64,000 nucleotides of DNA, taken from assembly GCA_902729315.2 (NCBI GenBank), contig LR746265.1:7322892-7386891 (forward strand), written 5' to 3'. This document shows positions 24,765-38,107 of this stretch, piece after piece. Each line of letters opens with the position of its first letter. Position 1 is the first letter of the stretch. The stretch comes from Spirodela intermedia (lineage: Eukaryota > Streptophyta > Magnoliopsida > Alismatales > Araceae). The position numbers were made by a program, and so were the translations under genes. The notes beneath the pieces were generated by a model. It worked only from the letters and a program-made list of their open reading frames with translations, was not told where the DNA came from and made no database searches.

Positions 24765-27700
24765 TCTCTACCGAGTTCGGTAGGGATGGGACATGGGGGA
24801 GAGAAAAGACCTTTTGTATTCTCTCTGAATCCAATCTCCCCCATTGGTCCGTCTTTTCCTTCACTGTATCTATTTCATTGGGCCCAAATCTAGAGAGAGA
24901 GAGAGAAAGAGAGAGAGAGGCTATTGGCTATGTCATCTAGGGAAACATGACTACGACATTCGCTATTTCCTTTTTGCCAATGATGGCCATAGACATAGGG
25001 ATAGTATAGTCATGAGGTAATTTAGTATAATATGAGACAATTTAACGTTTTTTATATGAATTTATAAGTTAAAAATAATCCATTATATGTCTAGGGGCTT
25101 TGAAATGAAAGTATGATTTTTTTTTTAGGATAATTTAAATGAGAAATACAGGGAGATAATCAATCACTTTGCTATTTTGCAGGCAACTAAAATAAAAATG
25201 TAAATGGCGTATATGTATATATCATATCTATTTATATATGGTTGTCTCGAGAGGAAGAGGAAGAAAATGAAGGGGTCACCATAGAAGTTTGGGATTTTTT
25301 GCTTTATTCTGAGACTAGTCCAATAAAAATATGGTCAACCTAGTAGAAGGGGTTTCTGACTTTGGTAGGGTCAGCTCAAACTTGTGGCTTACATGCATTG
25401 TTCATCTGATTTTGTGGAATTTATTCATTTTTATTCCAACAAAGTGCTAATACCTAGCAATTAGATGGTGGTATAAACACGAACACGTATCTAGTTGTTT
25501 GTAGATATTGATCTACCTCATATAATGAACTCATTTTAAGCAGACATGTGTACCTCTAATAAATTTATCAATAACATAGTTATCTATAGGCTTGAACACA
25601 AAAAATGTTCCCTCTCTTTTTGTGCACAATGATGTATATCTTCAACATGAACTCCTCTGAGGAAAAAGGTGGATGCAAATGGCTCTCTCTTATAATTTCT
25701 CTTTCTATTTCACTCAAACCCTAATGTGAACTGAAAAGTCCCTTTTATATGCAATGCATTAGGCCAAACAATGGTCATTGCAACAATTAGATAATGATCA
25801 ATTATTGCATCATGTTCATCTTTCAATTAACTATACAACAAGAAGATTCATGTCTTGATGTTCAATTTATTTCACTAAGAATTTTGTAGAACTACCATGA
25901 ATTTGTTTGTGATTAAATCTTAAAAGGAAGTGTAAAAGAGAAAGTAAGAATATTGATTCACCCTACAAAGCTTCTTATTATAGCCTTTTTAAAACTAACA
26001 TGTTACATTAATAGTTAGGTGAAGATCTAAATTATTAGATCTAGTTCGTTTGTTGTGTATTTGTGATTTTGTAGGGATAAATATGTAAAAACAATAATTA
26101 GGAAGAGGTCTAAATGAAGAAAATTCAATTCATAACAAATAAAAATATTATAAAATGCAAATTACATAAAAAGTGAATTAAACCTAACGTTGTGTTGGTC
26201 AATCAAAATTTTTGAATAAGTGTCATAGTATCTACCATAATCCAAAATCAAATATTCAATAATATTTTATTGACAAAAAGATAGGGCAATTTGTTGAAGG
26301 TGGGTCAAGCTAGTGCACTAATAGCACATGAATTGACTTAGAGATTGACTCATCAAATCTTTTACTAATTAGATTTCACTCATTTTAATCGGTCAACTTC
26401 TTATGCTCATAAGTAACCCATTTTGATGTAGATCTCACAAAGATTTCTAACAAAACATTCACATTTAATCAACTCAGTCAACTTGTGCTCCAAATCACTT
26501 TTCTCTTTCTACCTAATTGCTAGAGTAAGTTCAACATCACTAAAGCATCCTCAAGGTTTCAATCCCACCTACTTAAGGAATACTTTTGGTTATGAAGATC
26601 AACTCTAAGTTAATTATTTCTTAATTTTGTGCTTGAACACACTTAAGAAGAGTGCTAGTAATAAGAGAACTTTGTGCTTTTTGAGTATGGCATGAAGGTG
26701 GTAAACCTAAAAAATCAGTGTTACACAGATATTTGTTGATCTCAAGAACATGAATGAGTATTTTCTGATAAGTAATGAAAATTAAGGGCAAGAACTCATT
26801 ATAAGCAGATGTAGGTTAGAGAAGCCAAACCATTATAAAAGAACCTATTATGAAGAGGATATACTAGGGAAATAATCTTGTAAGAGAATTTGTTGATCTC
26901 ATGAAGTTAAATGAGTGTCATGTGAGAAAGAAGTAGTGAAAATAAAAGGCAAAGCCGTATAGTAAGGAGACATGCTAGGAAAGGCCAAACCATTATAAAA
27001 ACAATTTTCTAAGTTGGTCATTAATTAGTAAGTGGCCCTAAAGGACTTGACAAAGGGTTAATGTGGTCTAGAGGAGTGAATAAACCTAACACAGAAGGCA
27101 GCTGAATTAATTTGAACATAGCTTTTCTAATATTATATATGATTTACACTAAGATAAAGTAGTTACACATAGGTTAAGAGTGATTTAGCTCTCAACCTAC
27201 ATCCACTATCCAAAGAGACACTTATATTTTCATTAATCTTCCATAAATATTACATCAAAGTTATAATAGCCCTAGGAATCAGATTTCATCTATGACAATC
27301 AAGCCATTGTGGGCTTACAAGCTAGAACCCAATTAACAACTATCATGCTGCTATCATTCCACTTGTCTTATTAGCTCCATCCCAGTAAATAGATGCTACA
27401 ATGTTGTTAAGCCTCTACTAACTTAGTGGCTTCAGCCCACCAAATGACAATAATGACATTGTCAAGCCTCTATGGGCCTTACTAGCTTTAGCCCAATAAA
27501 CAAGTTAAGATGTTATCGAACCCAAATCTAAATGCATTTCAAGTTATGTCAACAATAGCACGATTGGTGTATTTACTAGCTATAAATATGATATTAAATT
27601 CAACCATAATACCAATGTGCTTACTTTGATTCATACCCTCCTCTGATGTGGTTATAACTAATGTTGTACTATTATTTACTTTGTTGGAACATCTCTTTGA

Positions 27701-29024
27701 CTACTTTGACAACACTAGAACTTGAAGAGGGTCTTTTCTTGAATGTGTTAACCAAAAACTAGACTTCTTCTCATCTAAGAAAACTTTCTTGTAGGGTTAT
27801 GTGGAATCCTAAAGGGGTGGGTACGATTATTGTGTCTCTCTCTCTCACCTTGTCATTTAATCTGAGGCAGAGTTTCCTTCTTGCAGGCCAAGTTTTGAGG
27901 CCTTCAATGATCATGTGAACAACCAGAAATCAGACCTATGGCTATGACATGAGGTCCTCAATTCAAAAAATGATCATTTGTACAGTGAAATTGATAATAA
28001 ATCATAATCATTAAATTAACTTGCACCATTTTTGTTTCATTGTGTTAGTCTTTGAAATACTTTTCTAAGTAATATATACATAACAATTTAGTCTAAAAAA
28101 TGCTGAAAAGATAGAGTCTTAGATTTTCAGTTACTTGAGTTTGCATACCCACTAGTCTTTTTCTATAATTTTCTCTCTTGAATTTCTCTTGAATCTTTTG
28201 CTTCATGATTCATTTTACTCATATTGATTTAAGGTCAATTTACATCCATGATAATTTAGATCACCAAGAGATATAGTTATATTATTATGGGTTCCCAAAT
28301 CTAATTTTTTTTCCAGCTTAGATCTTTATCAAAACATCGTACAAGGATCACATATTTATGATTAATTTTTATTTCTATTTTTATATTTTTTTATCAACAT
28401 CAAAATACTTAAGCCAATAGACCAAAGTCAACCTAGTAAGTCTACCCATTAACACAATTTAGAAAAACAAAATTCTAAAAAAATGTGAAAAATTAGGGTG
28501 CAACACTACATGATGAAATACACAAAAAAAGTGATATGTACTACTTTTAAATAACAATATATAGAAAGACTACTTCATCAGCCCCTTTCAGTTATTCCTA
28601 AGAATTCCTTTAAAGACATACTAATATATTAAGATCTCCATTGGGTGGCTCTTTGAAAAATTTGTCAAGGTTGAGGGCTGCTAAGATAAGATAGAACCGT
28701 GGGGGACGTTGGATAAGGTTTGTCTAAGAAAATAATGGTGGGTGGAGAGGGTTGGCACACATTCATTGTATAAATATCGAGAGTTGGGGCCTGCTACTAT
28801 AAGTATCACTATATGGTGATGGAATGGGCCTTCGAAAAAAATGGAGATCACTAAAGTCATTAAAATCCGTGTTTTAAAGATTGAATATTTAGTGAGTACC
28901 AGTTTAAACATTTATAAACTGGGAATATCCCTAATGCTTATTTGTTTCCAAGAATTTATCACGAGGGTTTTGAAGTGGCACAAAATATGCGGTTTGTGGA
29001 ATCGCAGAGGGGAGAGAAGCAGAA
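23899..29024. other. Spacer between the OVATE and TatD genes
   Basis: No gene is supported. The first 400 bp are GC-rich and may include the OVATE 3' untranslated region. (CT)n and (GA)n tracts lie at 24729-24762 and 24893-24919. From 25 to 28.9 kb the DNA is AT-rich with stops in all frames. A short array of about four imperfect units of 53-57 bp occurs at 27300-27518. Confidence 0.55.
27300..27518. repeat. Imperfect tandem repeat, about 4 units of 53-57 bp
   Basis: Units share an 'agcctcta' or 'agccattg' start, a 'ttagct(t)' centre, a 'cagcccac/cagcccaa' block and a 'gttgtta/ttgtca/gttatcg' end. Divergence is considerable, so the array is old. There is no coding potential. Confidence 0.4.
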
Positions 29025-32000
29025 ATGAGCGGAGGCGCCAGCAGAGGGGCGACAACAGTGAAGTTGTTCGATGCTCACTGCCACCTCCAGGACCCCAGGA
29101 TCTTTTCCGTGGCGACCCAGATCATCCGTAAAGCCCAAGAGACCGGCGTCGTCAAGTTCGCCGTCAACGGTGTATCCGAGGTGATCCAAACCGCTCTGCA
29201 AATTTTGGGATTCTGTGGGTTTCGGGGGTAGGAGTTGATGGGTCGGAGTTTGAAGCCAGGAGTCTTATTTTTAATGTTGGTCGCGGTCGTTTCTACTGCA
29301 TTTGTTCGTTTTTTCAGAAGGATTGGCATCTGGTAAAGCACATGTCCGAGCAACACCCCTGTGTGATCCCCTGCTTTGGCCTCCATCCTTGGTAAAAAAT
29401 AATAATAATAAAAAACTTTATTACTCAAGATTATCAGTAATATACCGGGTATTTTATTTTCTTTTGATTCGCTTTACCATCAGGAATTGAATTCATCCGG
29501 CGTACCATGAAATGGTTTCAGGTATGTTCTCGAGAGGTCACCAAACTGGTTGAGCGTGATGAAGGAATTCTTCAGCGCGGTGCCTGGTGCTGCAGTCGGC
29601 GAAGTAGGACAATGATTTCCCTTTCTGCGATTTCCGTTGATAGTCTGCATTATTATTATTATTATTATTATTTTAATCCTGAGATGTTTGGGTCCTAATT
29701 TCTTATTTCTTACCCATATTCTTATCACGTGGGATATTTTTATCATCCAATGCGTTGCTTTTCTTCAGTATTTAATGTTCTAATGGACCAATTTTTTCAT
29801 TTCCTTTCTACATTATTTGAAACTGATGCCTTGTTGGTATTACCATGTGAAGAGAGATCAACTTCCTAATGTACTTGTCAAAAATATTAATTTTATTTTA
29901 TTCTTTAGCCTTAGAAAGACGAGGTATTTAGCTATGCGAGCTAAGTTTGAATTAGAGACTTCTCTTGATGCTTCACATCTCGTTCCTTCTGCCCTTTGCC
30001 TAACTTTTTGGCGAATGTCTTTTGTGCTTTGTGATGCTCCTCCTGCAACATGTTTTTTTTTTTTCCCAAACTACATAGCCACCCTGTAGAAAATATTTGA
30101 CCGTATTTTGGAAGGTTTTCATGTAATAAAATGATATACTTGTTGAAAACCATGCAGGAGATGCTACTCGTCATCTAGCAATTGTTCTTGTGAAACATTT
30201 TGAGTTGCTTCATCCAGCTGAGATTGTTTCATTTTTTTATTTTCAAGCAGATGTTTTTCGTAACTGATCGTCTGGTGGAGCCTTTAAAAGGCATCGATCA
30301 GTCACCCAACTGTTCTTGGGAGTCAACTTGTTTTAATGGTGAAATTTTTTGAGTGTGTCTGTATTTGGGAATCTTTTGGGATCATTGTTGGAAGCTCTCC
30401 CCAGATTTATGGGATAAGAGAAATATTCAATCATGGGTGGGACATGGAATTTCATATTATTGGCTTCACCTTTTGCCTTTATAAGCTCAGTTTTACTGAT
30501 TATTTGTTTCAAACCAAATAATCTTCTTCTAGATACAAATCTACTTTGATATGAAAAAATGGGTTGGCTTTGACATCGTGAGAAAAGGTGATTTTCTGCT
30601 ACATACGTTATACAATTATTCTGTTTTGAGAAAATGTCAGCATGATCGGAACTCCAGTACTCTTCTGTTTGAAAATTTTTAGTCTTTATCAATTTATTGG
30701 CCGGTGATTATCTCCCTTAGAGAGATTCCATGGGTTCCATTCTTGGATTCATTGTTTCAAACCAAATAATCTTCTTCGAGATACAAACTACTTTGATATG
30801 AAAAAATGGGTTGGCTTTGACATCATGAGAAAAAGTGATTTCCTGCTACATACGTCATATAATTATTCTGTTTTGGGAAAATGTCTGCATGATAGGAACT
30901 CCAGAACTCTTCTTATATTTGAAATTTTTTTAGTCTTTATCAATTTATTGATCGTTGATTATCTCCCTTAGAGAGATTCCATGGGTTCCATTCTTGGATT
31001 CATGCATCTGATCTCCATCTTGACCATTTTCAGATAGGATTGGATAAAGGTTCGCATGGGAAGAAAATTGACTTCATGGATCAGGTGATCCCACAGAAAG
31101 TGCATATTTAGTATCATTTATAACCTCGAAATTTGCATCTCATTTTTGAATTCATGTAATAAAACTGTTCAAGAAAAAAAAAATGAATTCATGGAAAATT
31201 GGGTCGAAATTTCTTTTGCTCCTAATGGATATCTTCTCTCATACGCCATGAATCCCATTATTTATTCCTCAGGTTCAAGTTTTCCGACAACAACTTAAAC
31301 TAGCAAAAGAGTTAGAGAGGCCTGTTTCTGTTCATTGTGTTCGAGCCTTCGGTGACCTTCTAGAAATACTGCAGTACGGTTACTTTTCTCATCAGTTTTG
31401 ATATCTTTCATCGACGCTTTTAATGTACTAATACATAAACCATGCTATTATGTCATCAGTTTTCATCTGCATGTAAACCATGCTATTATGCATTAGTTGT
31501 TCAGGATGGTTTAGGGTTGAGTCTAGATTTTCTTTGTCTTTGCCGTTGTCGATATGGCAGGATTAGAATGTGGAGGAGAACGTGTAGCATGGGCTGAACT
31601 AATATCGAATTCATTGGCTAATATCCTTGTATCATACCATGTCTGCACGGCCTTTTGGTTTGTGTCCTTTCCTTTTAGAAGCATTGCAGAAATGATGACC
31701 AAATAATCATCAGGTTATCTCAGATGGTTTCCATGCACTTTCCCTAGTTTTCTTTTAAGGTATTCTATTTTTTTAGAAATATCAATTTGACTACAGCTTC
31801 TGTCTTTCAATACATTAACCAAAAAGTTTTTCCATTTGGGTTTCTTTTTCTTGTTACTTTGATTTTTCATATTGTTCGTCTAACAACTGATCTGATCGTT
31901 GTTCTTTGAAACTGTCCACTTGTCTACGAGGAATATCTACAACAATGGAATTTCAAACCCATTATTATAATGTTAGGATTCTTTTTATTAATTCGGACTA

Positions 32001-34153
32001 AGTTTTGTCTGAATATCTCTGTTCCTCAGTTGTTGGATCATTGCATCTTGAATTGGTCTTTTTTAGATGGACTATAGACTATTGAATTAATAGGAAGCAT
32101 GCGATCCTTTTTTTCATCAAAGTTGGAGTATATATTTCGTTTTGATCTGACGAATTGTTAAACTCTAACGATAACAAAACCAAAACATATTGGATCTACT
32201 CCCAGAACGAAATAATTCAAATTATTTCTTCAGATGAATATATTCACTCTTTGGATGAACGGGCCAACCAATGGGGAAAGGGTTGACCCTTGGGTGACAG
32301 GGTCACCCTTTGATGGAATTACTGACTCCTGTTGAGCAGAGCAGCCAGGACAATCGGGAAGAGCATCTGATATGTGGCCAAATCACATGTCATTCAAATA
32401 TTACTCCAGAAATTCGTTGCAATGGGTATGGAAAGGGCCATCCACTGTAATGAATTAATGTCTCCCCTCATGTTTTCCATACCTTTTGGCTAACTCGAAC
32501 CTTATAGTCCGTGGATTGTGAAACATTGCACCAAAGTTCCCAACTTCTATTTTTCTTGGTCGTGGTCATGTCCAATTATAAATTCGTATACAAAAAACCC
32601 TTGTAGAATAGATAATCTTGGATATGAACACCCTCAACATCCTCCAGAAAATGGCAAAATAAAGTTTGCCTTTGTTCCAAATCACCTTTAATTGGAGAAT
32701 ATGGCGTGTGAATTGTTTCTTGACTAGTGCAGACAGCTGCCTGTGAACATCTTCTTTTACTAGAGCACTTTCTTTACTACGTCACTTAGTTTTAAAGATC
32801 TTCAACACCACCAGCTTCTACTCTTGGACCTCTGTAATTGACTACAACTGACTTCCCCGCGACACCAGAAACTTTGTAGCTAAATTGTGTTTCCATGAAC
32901 AGTAGCTTCTACTACATTGCGATTTGTTAACCTTTGGGCTTATAGAAAACCTTCATTTTCATTTGACTGGGGCTCCCATCTGAACTTCGATAGGGTGTCA
33001 TTGTGGACAGTTTCGGTCAGTAAATGGTGGAAAACGGTGGATAAGAGTTTATATATTTTTGTTGCGGCCAGTGAGCTAGCGTACATATTTTCTAGTTTAA
33101 TTTGTATTTTTCCTACCCTGAGCTCTATAACTCATCTATGAGCCAACCATGCCAGCTATCGCAGATGCTTGACAGTCTCTCTGGTTATTAGGTCTGAGGG
33201 GCCGTTCCCAGCAGGTTTGATCCTCCATTCGTATCTCGGGTCGGCTGAAATGGTCCCAGGGTTCGCCAAGCACGGTGCTTATTTTTCTTTTTCTGGGTAC
33301 CTAACGAGCATGAAACCACAGAAGGCGAAGAAAATGCTTAAGATGGTGTGCCCTTTGATCCTCTGTTGCTTCCCCGACAAATTTTGTTGTGAGATCATGC
33401 GGCCAGACATTTTTATCGCAGGTACCCACTGACAGGATTCTGCTGGAATCGGATGCACCTGATGGGCTTCCACAGCTGAAAGGATGCTCCTTATCATGTG
33501 TGCCTGGGGATGCTTCCATTCCACAAGAGCAACCGGTGCACAGTGGGACAACCAATATAGATTCAAAGGGAACACTAAATCATCCTGCAAATATTTCTAC
33601 TGTCAGTTCTTTCTTCTTCTTCTTCTTCTTCTTCTTCTTCTGCTGCTGCTGAGTCTTCTTTGAAGGTGCAACAAGTTCATAATCATGCAGCTTAATAAGA
33701 TTGGTAACTAATGAGAGTAAAATTCCAATAGCAATCTCTATGGTCTGTGTTTTTTTCCCTGCGGTGTAAGTCTCTGAGCTTTATTGGAAGCAGGGAATCC
33801 ATTACTAATCAGCTTCCGAAGAAAAATTCTAGTTTTGGTAGCAGAACTTGTTCTTCTATGTTACTTGTCAACCAAGCTCTGCATCCCCCATCTCCATATG
33901 TTCCATAATACTGTACTTCCTCTGCCAAGTATCAATTATGTTCACTTATCTAGCCTTATTTTGATCGCCTGCATTCACGAATCAGAGATCTTGCTACTTT
34001 CCTAAATTGCTTCCTCCGTCTCAGGTGCTGGGTTATGTGGCCACATTGCTGGAGATGCCGGAAGACGAACTCGCACAGGTGAGTTACAGAAACGCGATGC
34101 ACCTATTCTCGTATCCTGGATCAAAAATTTCAGAAGAAGCTGCTCTCTTATGA
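29025..34153 (+). CDS. TatD-family metal-dependent deoxyribonuclease
   Basis: Eight exons: 29025-29180, 29318-29391, 29522-29603, 31034-31084, 31273-31373, 33192-33345, 33422-33601 and 34025-34153. All introns are GT-AG and the frame is kept throughout, giving 308 residues. The TatD metal-binding set is complete: H18 and H20 in FDAHCHL, E104 in AAVGE, H142 in VSVHC, H167 in ILHSYLG and D217 in LLESDAPD. The family uses two divalent metals to hydrolyse DNA, and TatD enzymes act in DNA repair and in DNA breakdown. Length and order match the plant TatD-related group (At3g03500 type, from family knowledge). No transit peptide is obvious. Exon 3 lies in a different frame from a longer open frame over the same bases. 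Inside exon 8, CAGGTGAGT looks like a donor but is coding. Introns 3 and 5 are long (1.43 and 1.82 kb), and intron 3 contains a 248-bp tandem duplication. Confidence 0.9.
30504..31001. repeat. Direct tandem duplication (2 x about 248 bp) in TatD intron 3
   Basis: Unit 1 (30504-30751) and unit 2 (30752-31001) both begin ttgtttcaaaccaaataatc and end with a shared block closing in cttggattca. They differ by scattered substitutions and small indels, a few percent by eye. The second unit ends about 30 bp before exon 4, so exon 4 itself was not copied. Confidence 0.85.
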
Positions 34154-34746
34154 TTATGATGATGATGATGATGATGATGCATGTATGTATATAAAAACCA
34201 TGTTATTATTGTTAGTGCCTCCCGCTGTTGATGAAAATGAAATGCCAGACAGGGTTATTAATGAGGAAACACATCCCCGTTATTAGGCCATCCGACTCAA
34301 ATATTAATTAGCCATGACTACGAGCATGTAGTTCCATCTTTATAATCTCTGGTTCATCACTGTGTTAACTAAATGTGGGAATATTTGCTCAACATGGTTG
34401 CATTGCCGGTCGCACCATGTTGGAATTATTAGGCCATTCAACTAGAAAGCAATCGGCAATGGCCTGTTTCCATAGTAATTTATTAGAGAATATTCTCAAT
34501 AACTATAAGATCTGGGTTGAGCGTTGCTAAATATTTCGTACTGAGGGATCTGGGTTTTCCTTATACTAAGACAGCATTGCTTTTCGAAATTTCAGTTATC
34601 TATCGTGTTCTTTGTCATCTTAGTCTTTCATTGCCTGATCTCTTCTCTGATTATTTCAGTATATGAGAGAATAAATGGGCAGATCCTGGGACACAGGCCG
34701 AGATAATAGATTCGATGCCCCCTCCATTTGCAACTATATGAAAAAC

Positions 34747-34967
34747 GAGAGAGAGAGGAGAGTGAGTGAGTGAGAGAGAGTGATAGAGTGAGTGTGTGTG
34801 TGAGAGAGAGAGTGATAGAGTGAGTGAGTGAGAGAGAGAGGGGGGGAGAGAGTGAGAGAGAGTGATAGAGTGAGAGAGAGAGAGAGTGATAGAGTGAGTG
34901 AGTGAGAGAGAGTGATAGAGTGAGAGAGAGAGGGGGGAGAGAGTGAGAGAGAGAGAGAGAGAGAGAT

Positions 34968-35045
<78 letters not shown>
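34747..35045. repeat. (GA)n microsatellite, about 300 bp, with GTGA interruptions
   Basis: Interruptions (gtga, gata, gggggg) are clustered in the first 230 bp, and the last 75 bp are pure GA. This is the expected pattern of expansion by slippage at one end. Confidence 0.9.
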
Positions 35046-35046
<1 letters not shown>

Positions 35047-37301
35047 ATGTCTTTAATGACCCGATCATTGGGTACTACACATTTTTTATGGAATGCCACA
35101 GTTATCAACCGAAAGATCATCAAGTTTGGCATCCAATCTAGCACGGATCAAGTTTGGCCATTTCAAGCGGCCGGAACAAGGAGTTGGTCAACTTGAACCT
35201 ACAGCTGGAGAAGAAAACATCTTAGTAACGAATTCGATGAATTAGGTGAGACGGTATCTTATTTTACTACTGTGATAGTCTCCATTGGAGTAGAGATTTA
35301 GCGGTGCAGATAGAAGAGGAATTTCCTTCTTCCGCTAGAAGATAGATTGATGGGGAGAGATTTTCAAGGGCAAGTCCTAGGCAACAGCCCAGAGGCTAAG
35401 CGAGATGAGTTTTATCTAACCCAAGAGCAGCAATATGCTCTGATACCTTGTTAGAGTTATGGGCTCATACAATTCACAACCAATTAGCAATGAGTGGAGT
35501 ATCTTCACACTTGAAATCACAGCTTCTTTTCTGTAATAGCTGGTACATAAACTGTTCTTCACGTGGAGGCATAAACAGCTCTCTCTGATTCCCAAACGCA
35601 TTCCCTTCAATGTGATTCTTACAGAAGCAGTATATTGACCCATTTAAATAAAATGATTGAGGTAGATATTATAATATCTATTTTTACCGTAAGATTCTTG
35701 TTTAAGAAACATTTTAATTGCATTGCCATTTATTACATTAGTAGACTAGTTTTCACATTACTTTATTTAGAAACTTCAAATTGACAAATTTCCTTCTTAA
35801 GTGTCTGCACAAAGAAGAGTTTTTAATCTAAATATTATCGTCTCTATTAATTTTTTTTCATCAACATTAAAGAGTAAATGAAGAAACATTCTTGACACAA
35901 TTTCAAAGCCGAGGTGTCAACACTTTAAATGTGGCATGTTCTCAACCTCAAGGAATGATTTTTTACACAATATATATCTAATTATTTAAATATAGAATAA
36001 AATTTTAAATTTGATTGTTGAAGCAGATCTAATAATTTTAGTGATTGCAAAATCTCAAATTTTTAAACCTATTTCTACATATATTTAGACATCAGAATGG
36101 TTTTAAAATTGATGTGGATTAGATTTGCAAGAAATGGAAAAATTTCCAAAAACTTGAAAGGGTAACACGTCCAAGGTTGAAAGAAAGTCTTTTAGGTCTC
36201 AAACAAGGCCAAAAAACATTTTCCTTGAGTAGGAGGTCAAATATATTTTACTGAAAAGGAGGTGAGCTATGATAAGTAGCCATTTCATGTCATCTAAGAG
36301 GTCAATATTTTTAACCAATTTTATTATTTAAATGAGTTATTACGTTTCCATGGTTTATTTAAATTATTTTCGAAGGAATGGATGCCTTTTTCACAATGAA
36401 AATTGTATTTACATCTCTCTTGAGGATTTAGGGAGTTCCTTGGTCCTGAAGGATGTAAAGATTGCAGCTTTCTATCCTAGTGGATTCAAGGTGCTATTTT
36501 ATTACTTCCTCATTCTCCATTACATAAAAAATTAAGGTAATAAGGTAAGCAATGGTAACAAAAATCTCATGAAGTAAGGTATTATCTATGCAAAACTATG
36601 AAGTAGAATTTAGGATTCAACATTAATATCATATCCACAATTACCCTTCAATTATTGACACTTGGATGTAAACATCAATCAGAAAGATTAGAGGTCCTTT
36701 TCTACAATCAAATAAATAAGAGATTCATGTTCAAAGTCAAACCCTTTCTATAATGAAAATTCCATAGAGCTATGATGAGCTAAACAACTTACTAGAATGC
36801 TTGTGACATAAGATTCTGATGGAATGGCTATTATCCACACCCTAGGAAGAGCATGTTATTGTAATGAAGTTTGGGGCAAAGACCTGACTAAGATTTAATG
36901 TTCATTTCAAATAAATTATTTTATTTCTTTATTAGATTAAAAAAATCTAAACCCTGAAGCTTTGAGGAGACCTTAGGGTTACATGGTTGACTAAGTTGTT
37001 TAATGAGCCCGTTTTGGAAGGACTCATCCATCATGGCTGGAGTTTCTAGGCGACTGCTCCATTGTGATTCGTAGTTATTTTCTCTACCATCTTGTTTTGA
37101 ACTAACATTAATTACTCTTAACTAGATTGCCCGTTATAGACCTAGAGGAGTTCTAGATACTTCGCTGGCCGTCATAAGTTCTCGTGGCTGGCTGGTGGAT
37201 TCCTGTTGCCAGCACGTTTCCTTCCATTTTTGGCCTCTCCTTGTTCTATATGAAGTGAGAAACTATGGGTTGGCAATCAACGAGGGCACTCTACTCTCCA
37301 G

Positions 37302-37356
37302 GTGCTCTCTCTCTCTCGCTCTCTCTCTTGCTCTCTCTCTCTCGCTCTCTCTCTTG

Positions 37357-37391
<35 letters not shown>

Positions 37392-37478
37392 TCACTCTCA
37401 CTCTCTCTCTCTCTCTCTCTCTCACTCTCTCTCTCTCTCTCTCACTCTCTCTCTTCTCTCTCACTCTCTCTCTCTCTC

Positions 37479-37542
<64 letters not shown>

Positions 37543-37597
37543 TCTCTCTCTCTCTCTCCCTCTCTCTCACACTCACTCACCCACCCACCCACCCACC
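37302..37597. repeat. (CT)n microsatellite, about 270 bp, followed by (ACCC)n
   Basis: CT repeats with CACT, CTTG and CTCG interruptions run to about 37569, then change to a cactcac and (ACCC)5-like stretch. It is the opposite-strand counterpart in composition of the GA tract at 34.7 kb. Confidence 0.9.
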
Positions 37598-37838
37598 CCC
37601 ACACCTGGACCTTTACCCTTCCTCAACGAGTAATTCTCGTTCGTTTGACCTTGAAGCAACTTCGGGAGGTGATCTAGCACGTTCCAGGAGATCCTATCCT
37701 CCATATAGGATACTGAGCAAAGGTACCCATCAACCTACAGCATTATTACATTAAGTTTTAGTTATTTTAAACTCGAGATATGTTGATTAAATAATATTTC
37801 TGGTTGCAAATCACCTAACATCATATTTTCCATCGCAG

Positions 37839-37979
37839 TCGCCAATTCCAGCACTGCCCGCCGGCGTAGTCGACGCTTCCCTTGCCACTTTCTTCAGCGA
37901 AAGCATCTACGATCGCGAATCCGACCGGCCAACGAAGGCAGGCGGCAGGAACTCCTTTGCCTTCCCACCCAAAGTCTAA
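37839..37979 (+). other. Exon-like coding stretch of unknown origin (low confidence)
   Basis: After a good acceptor (ttttccatcgcag) the frame gives 46 codons to a TAA. The peptide contains [23 protein letters not shown] and a tail SFAFPPKV, which looks more protein-like than the surrounding shadows. The upstream candidate donor (aaag/gtaccc, 37721) would join it in another frame, so I could not build a gene around it. It may be a relic last exon or a chance open frame. The same DNA may belong to the 5' leader of the MYB gene 130 bp downstream. Confidence 0.25.
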
Positions 37980-38107
37980 AGATTTCAGATCCTGAATCTT
38001 TCAGCAACCAAAGGAACCACTTCCCACGCAGGCACACTCTCGCTCCAGAGAAATATTTCAGATCCTGTATCTATCTCTTGGCTGGGCTCCATAGGTTTCC
38101 ACAGTCG

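Larger units (their letters stand above)
34154..37838. other. Spacer with long GA and CT tracts
   Basis: No gene is supported. A (GA)n tract with GTGA interruptions covers about 34747-35045, and a (CT)n tract with CACT interruptions covers about 37302-37569, ending in a short ACCC repeat. Open frames across them translate to Ser-Leu repeats only. A (GAT)n run lies at 34155-34178. The stretch 35650-37100 is AT-rich with nothing recognisable. Confidence 0.6.

Noticed and set aside
29507-29698. 63-residue frame over TatD exon 3
   Set aside because: It is in a different phase from the exon, which reads YVLERSPNWLSVMKEFFSAV and continues the TatD family pattern when spliced.
34628-35144. 136-146 residue Ser-Leu frames
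   Set aside because: Encoded entirely by the (GA)n tract read on the minus strand.
37721-37838. Candidate intron linking 37.6 kb to the exon-like stretch at 37.84 kb
   Set aside because: The only open upstream phase enters the downstream stretch in the wrong frame, so it does not support a coding gene; it could still be a leader intron.
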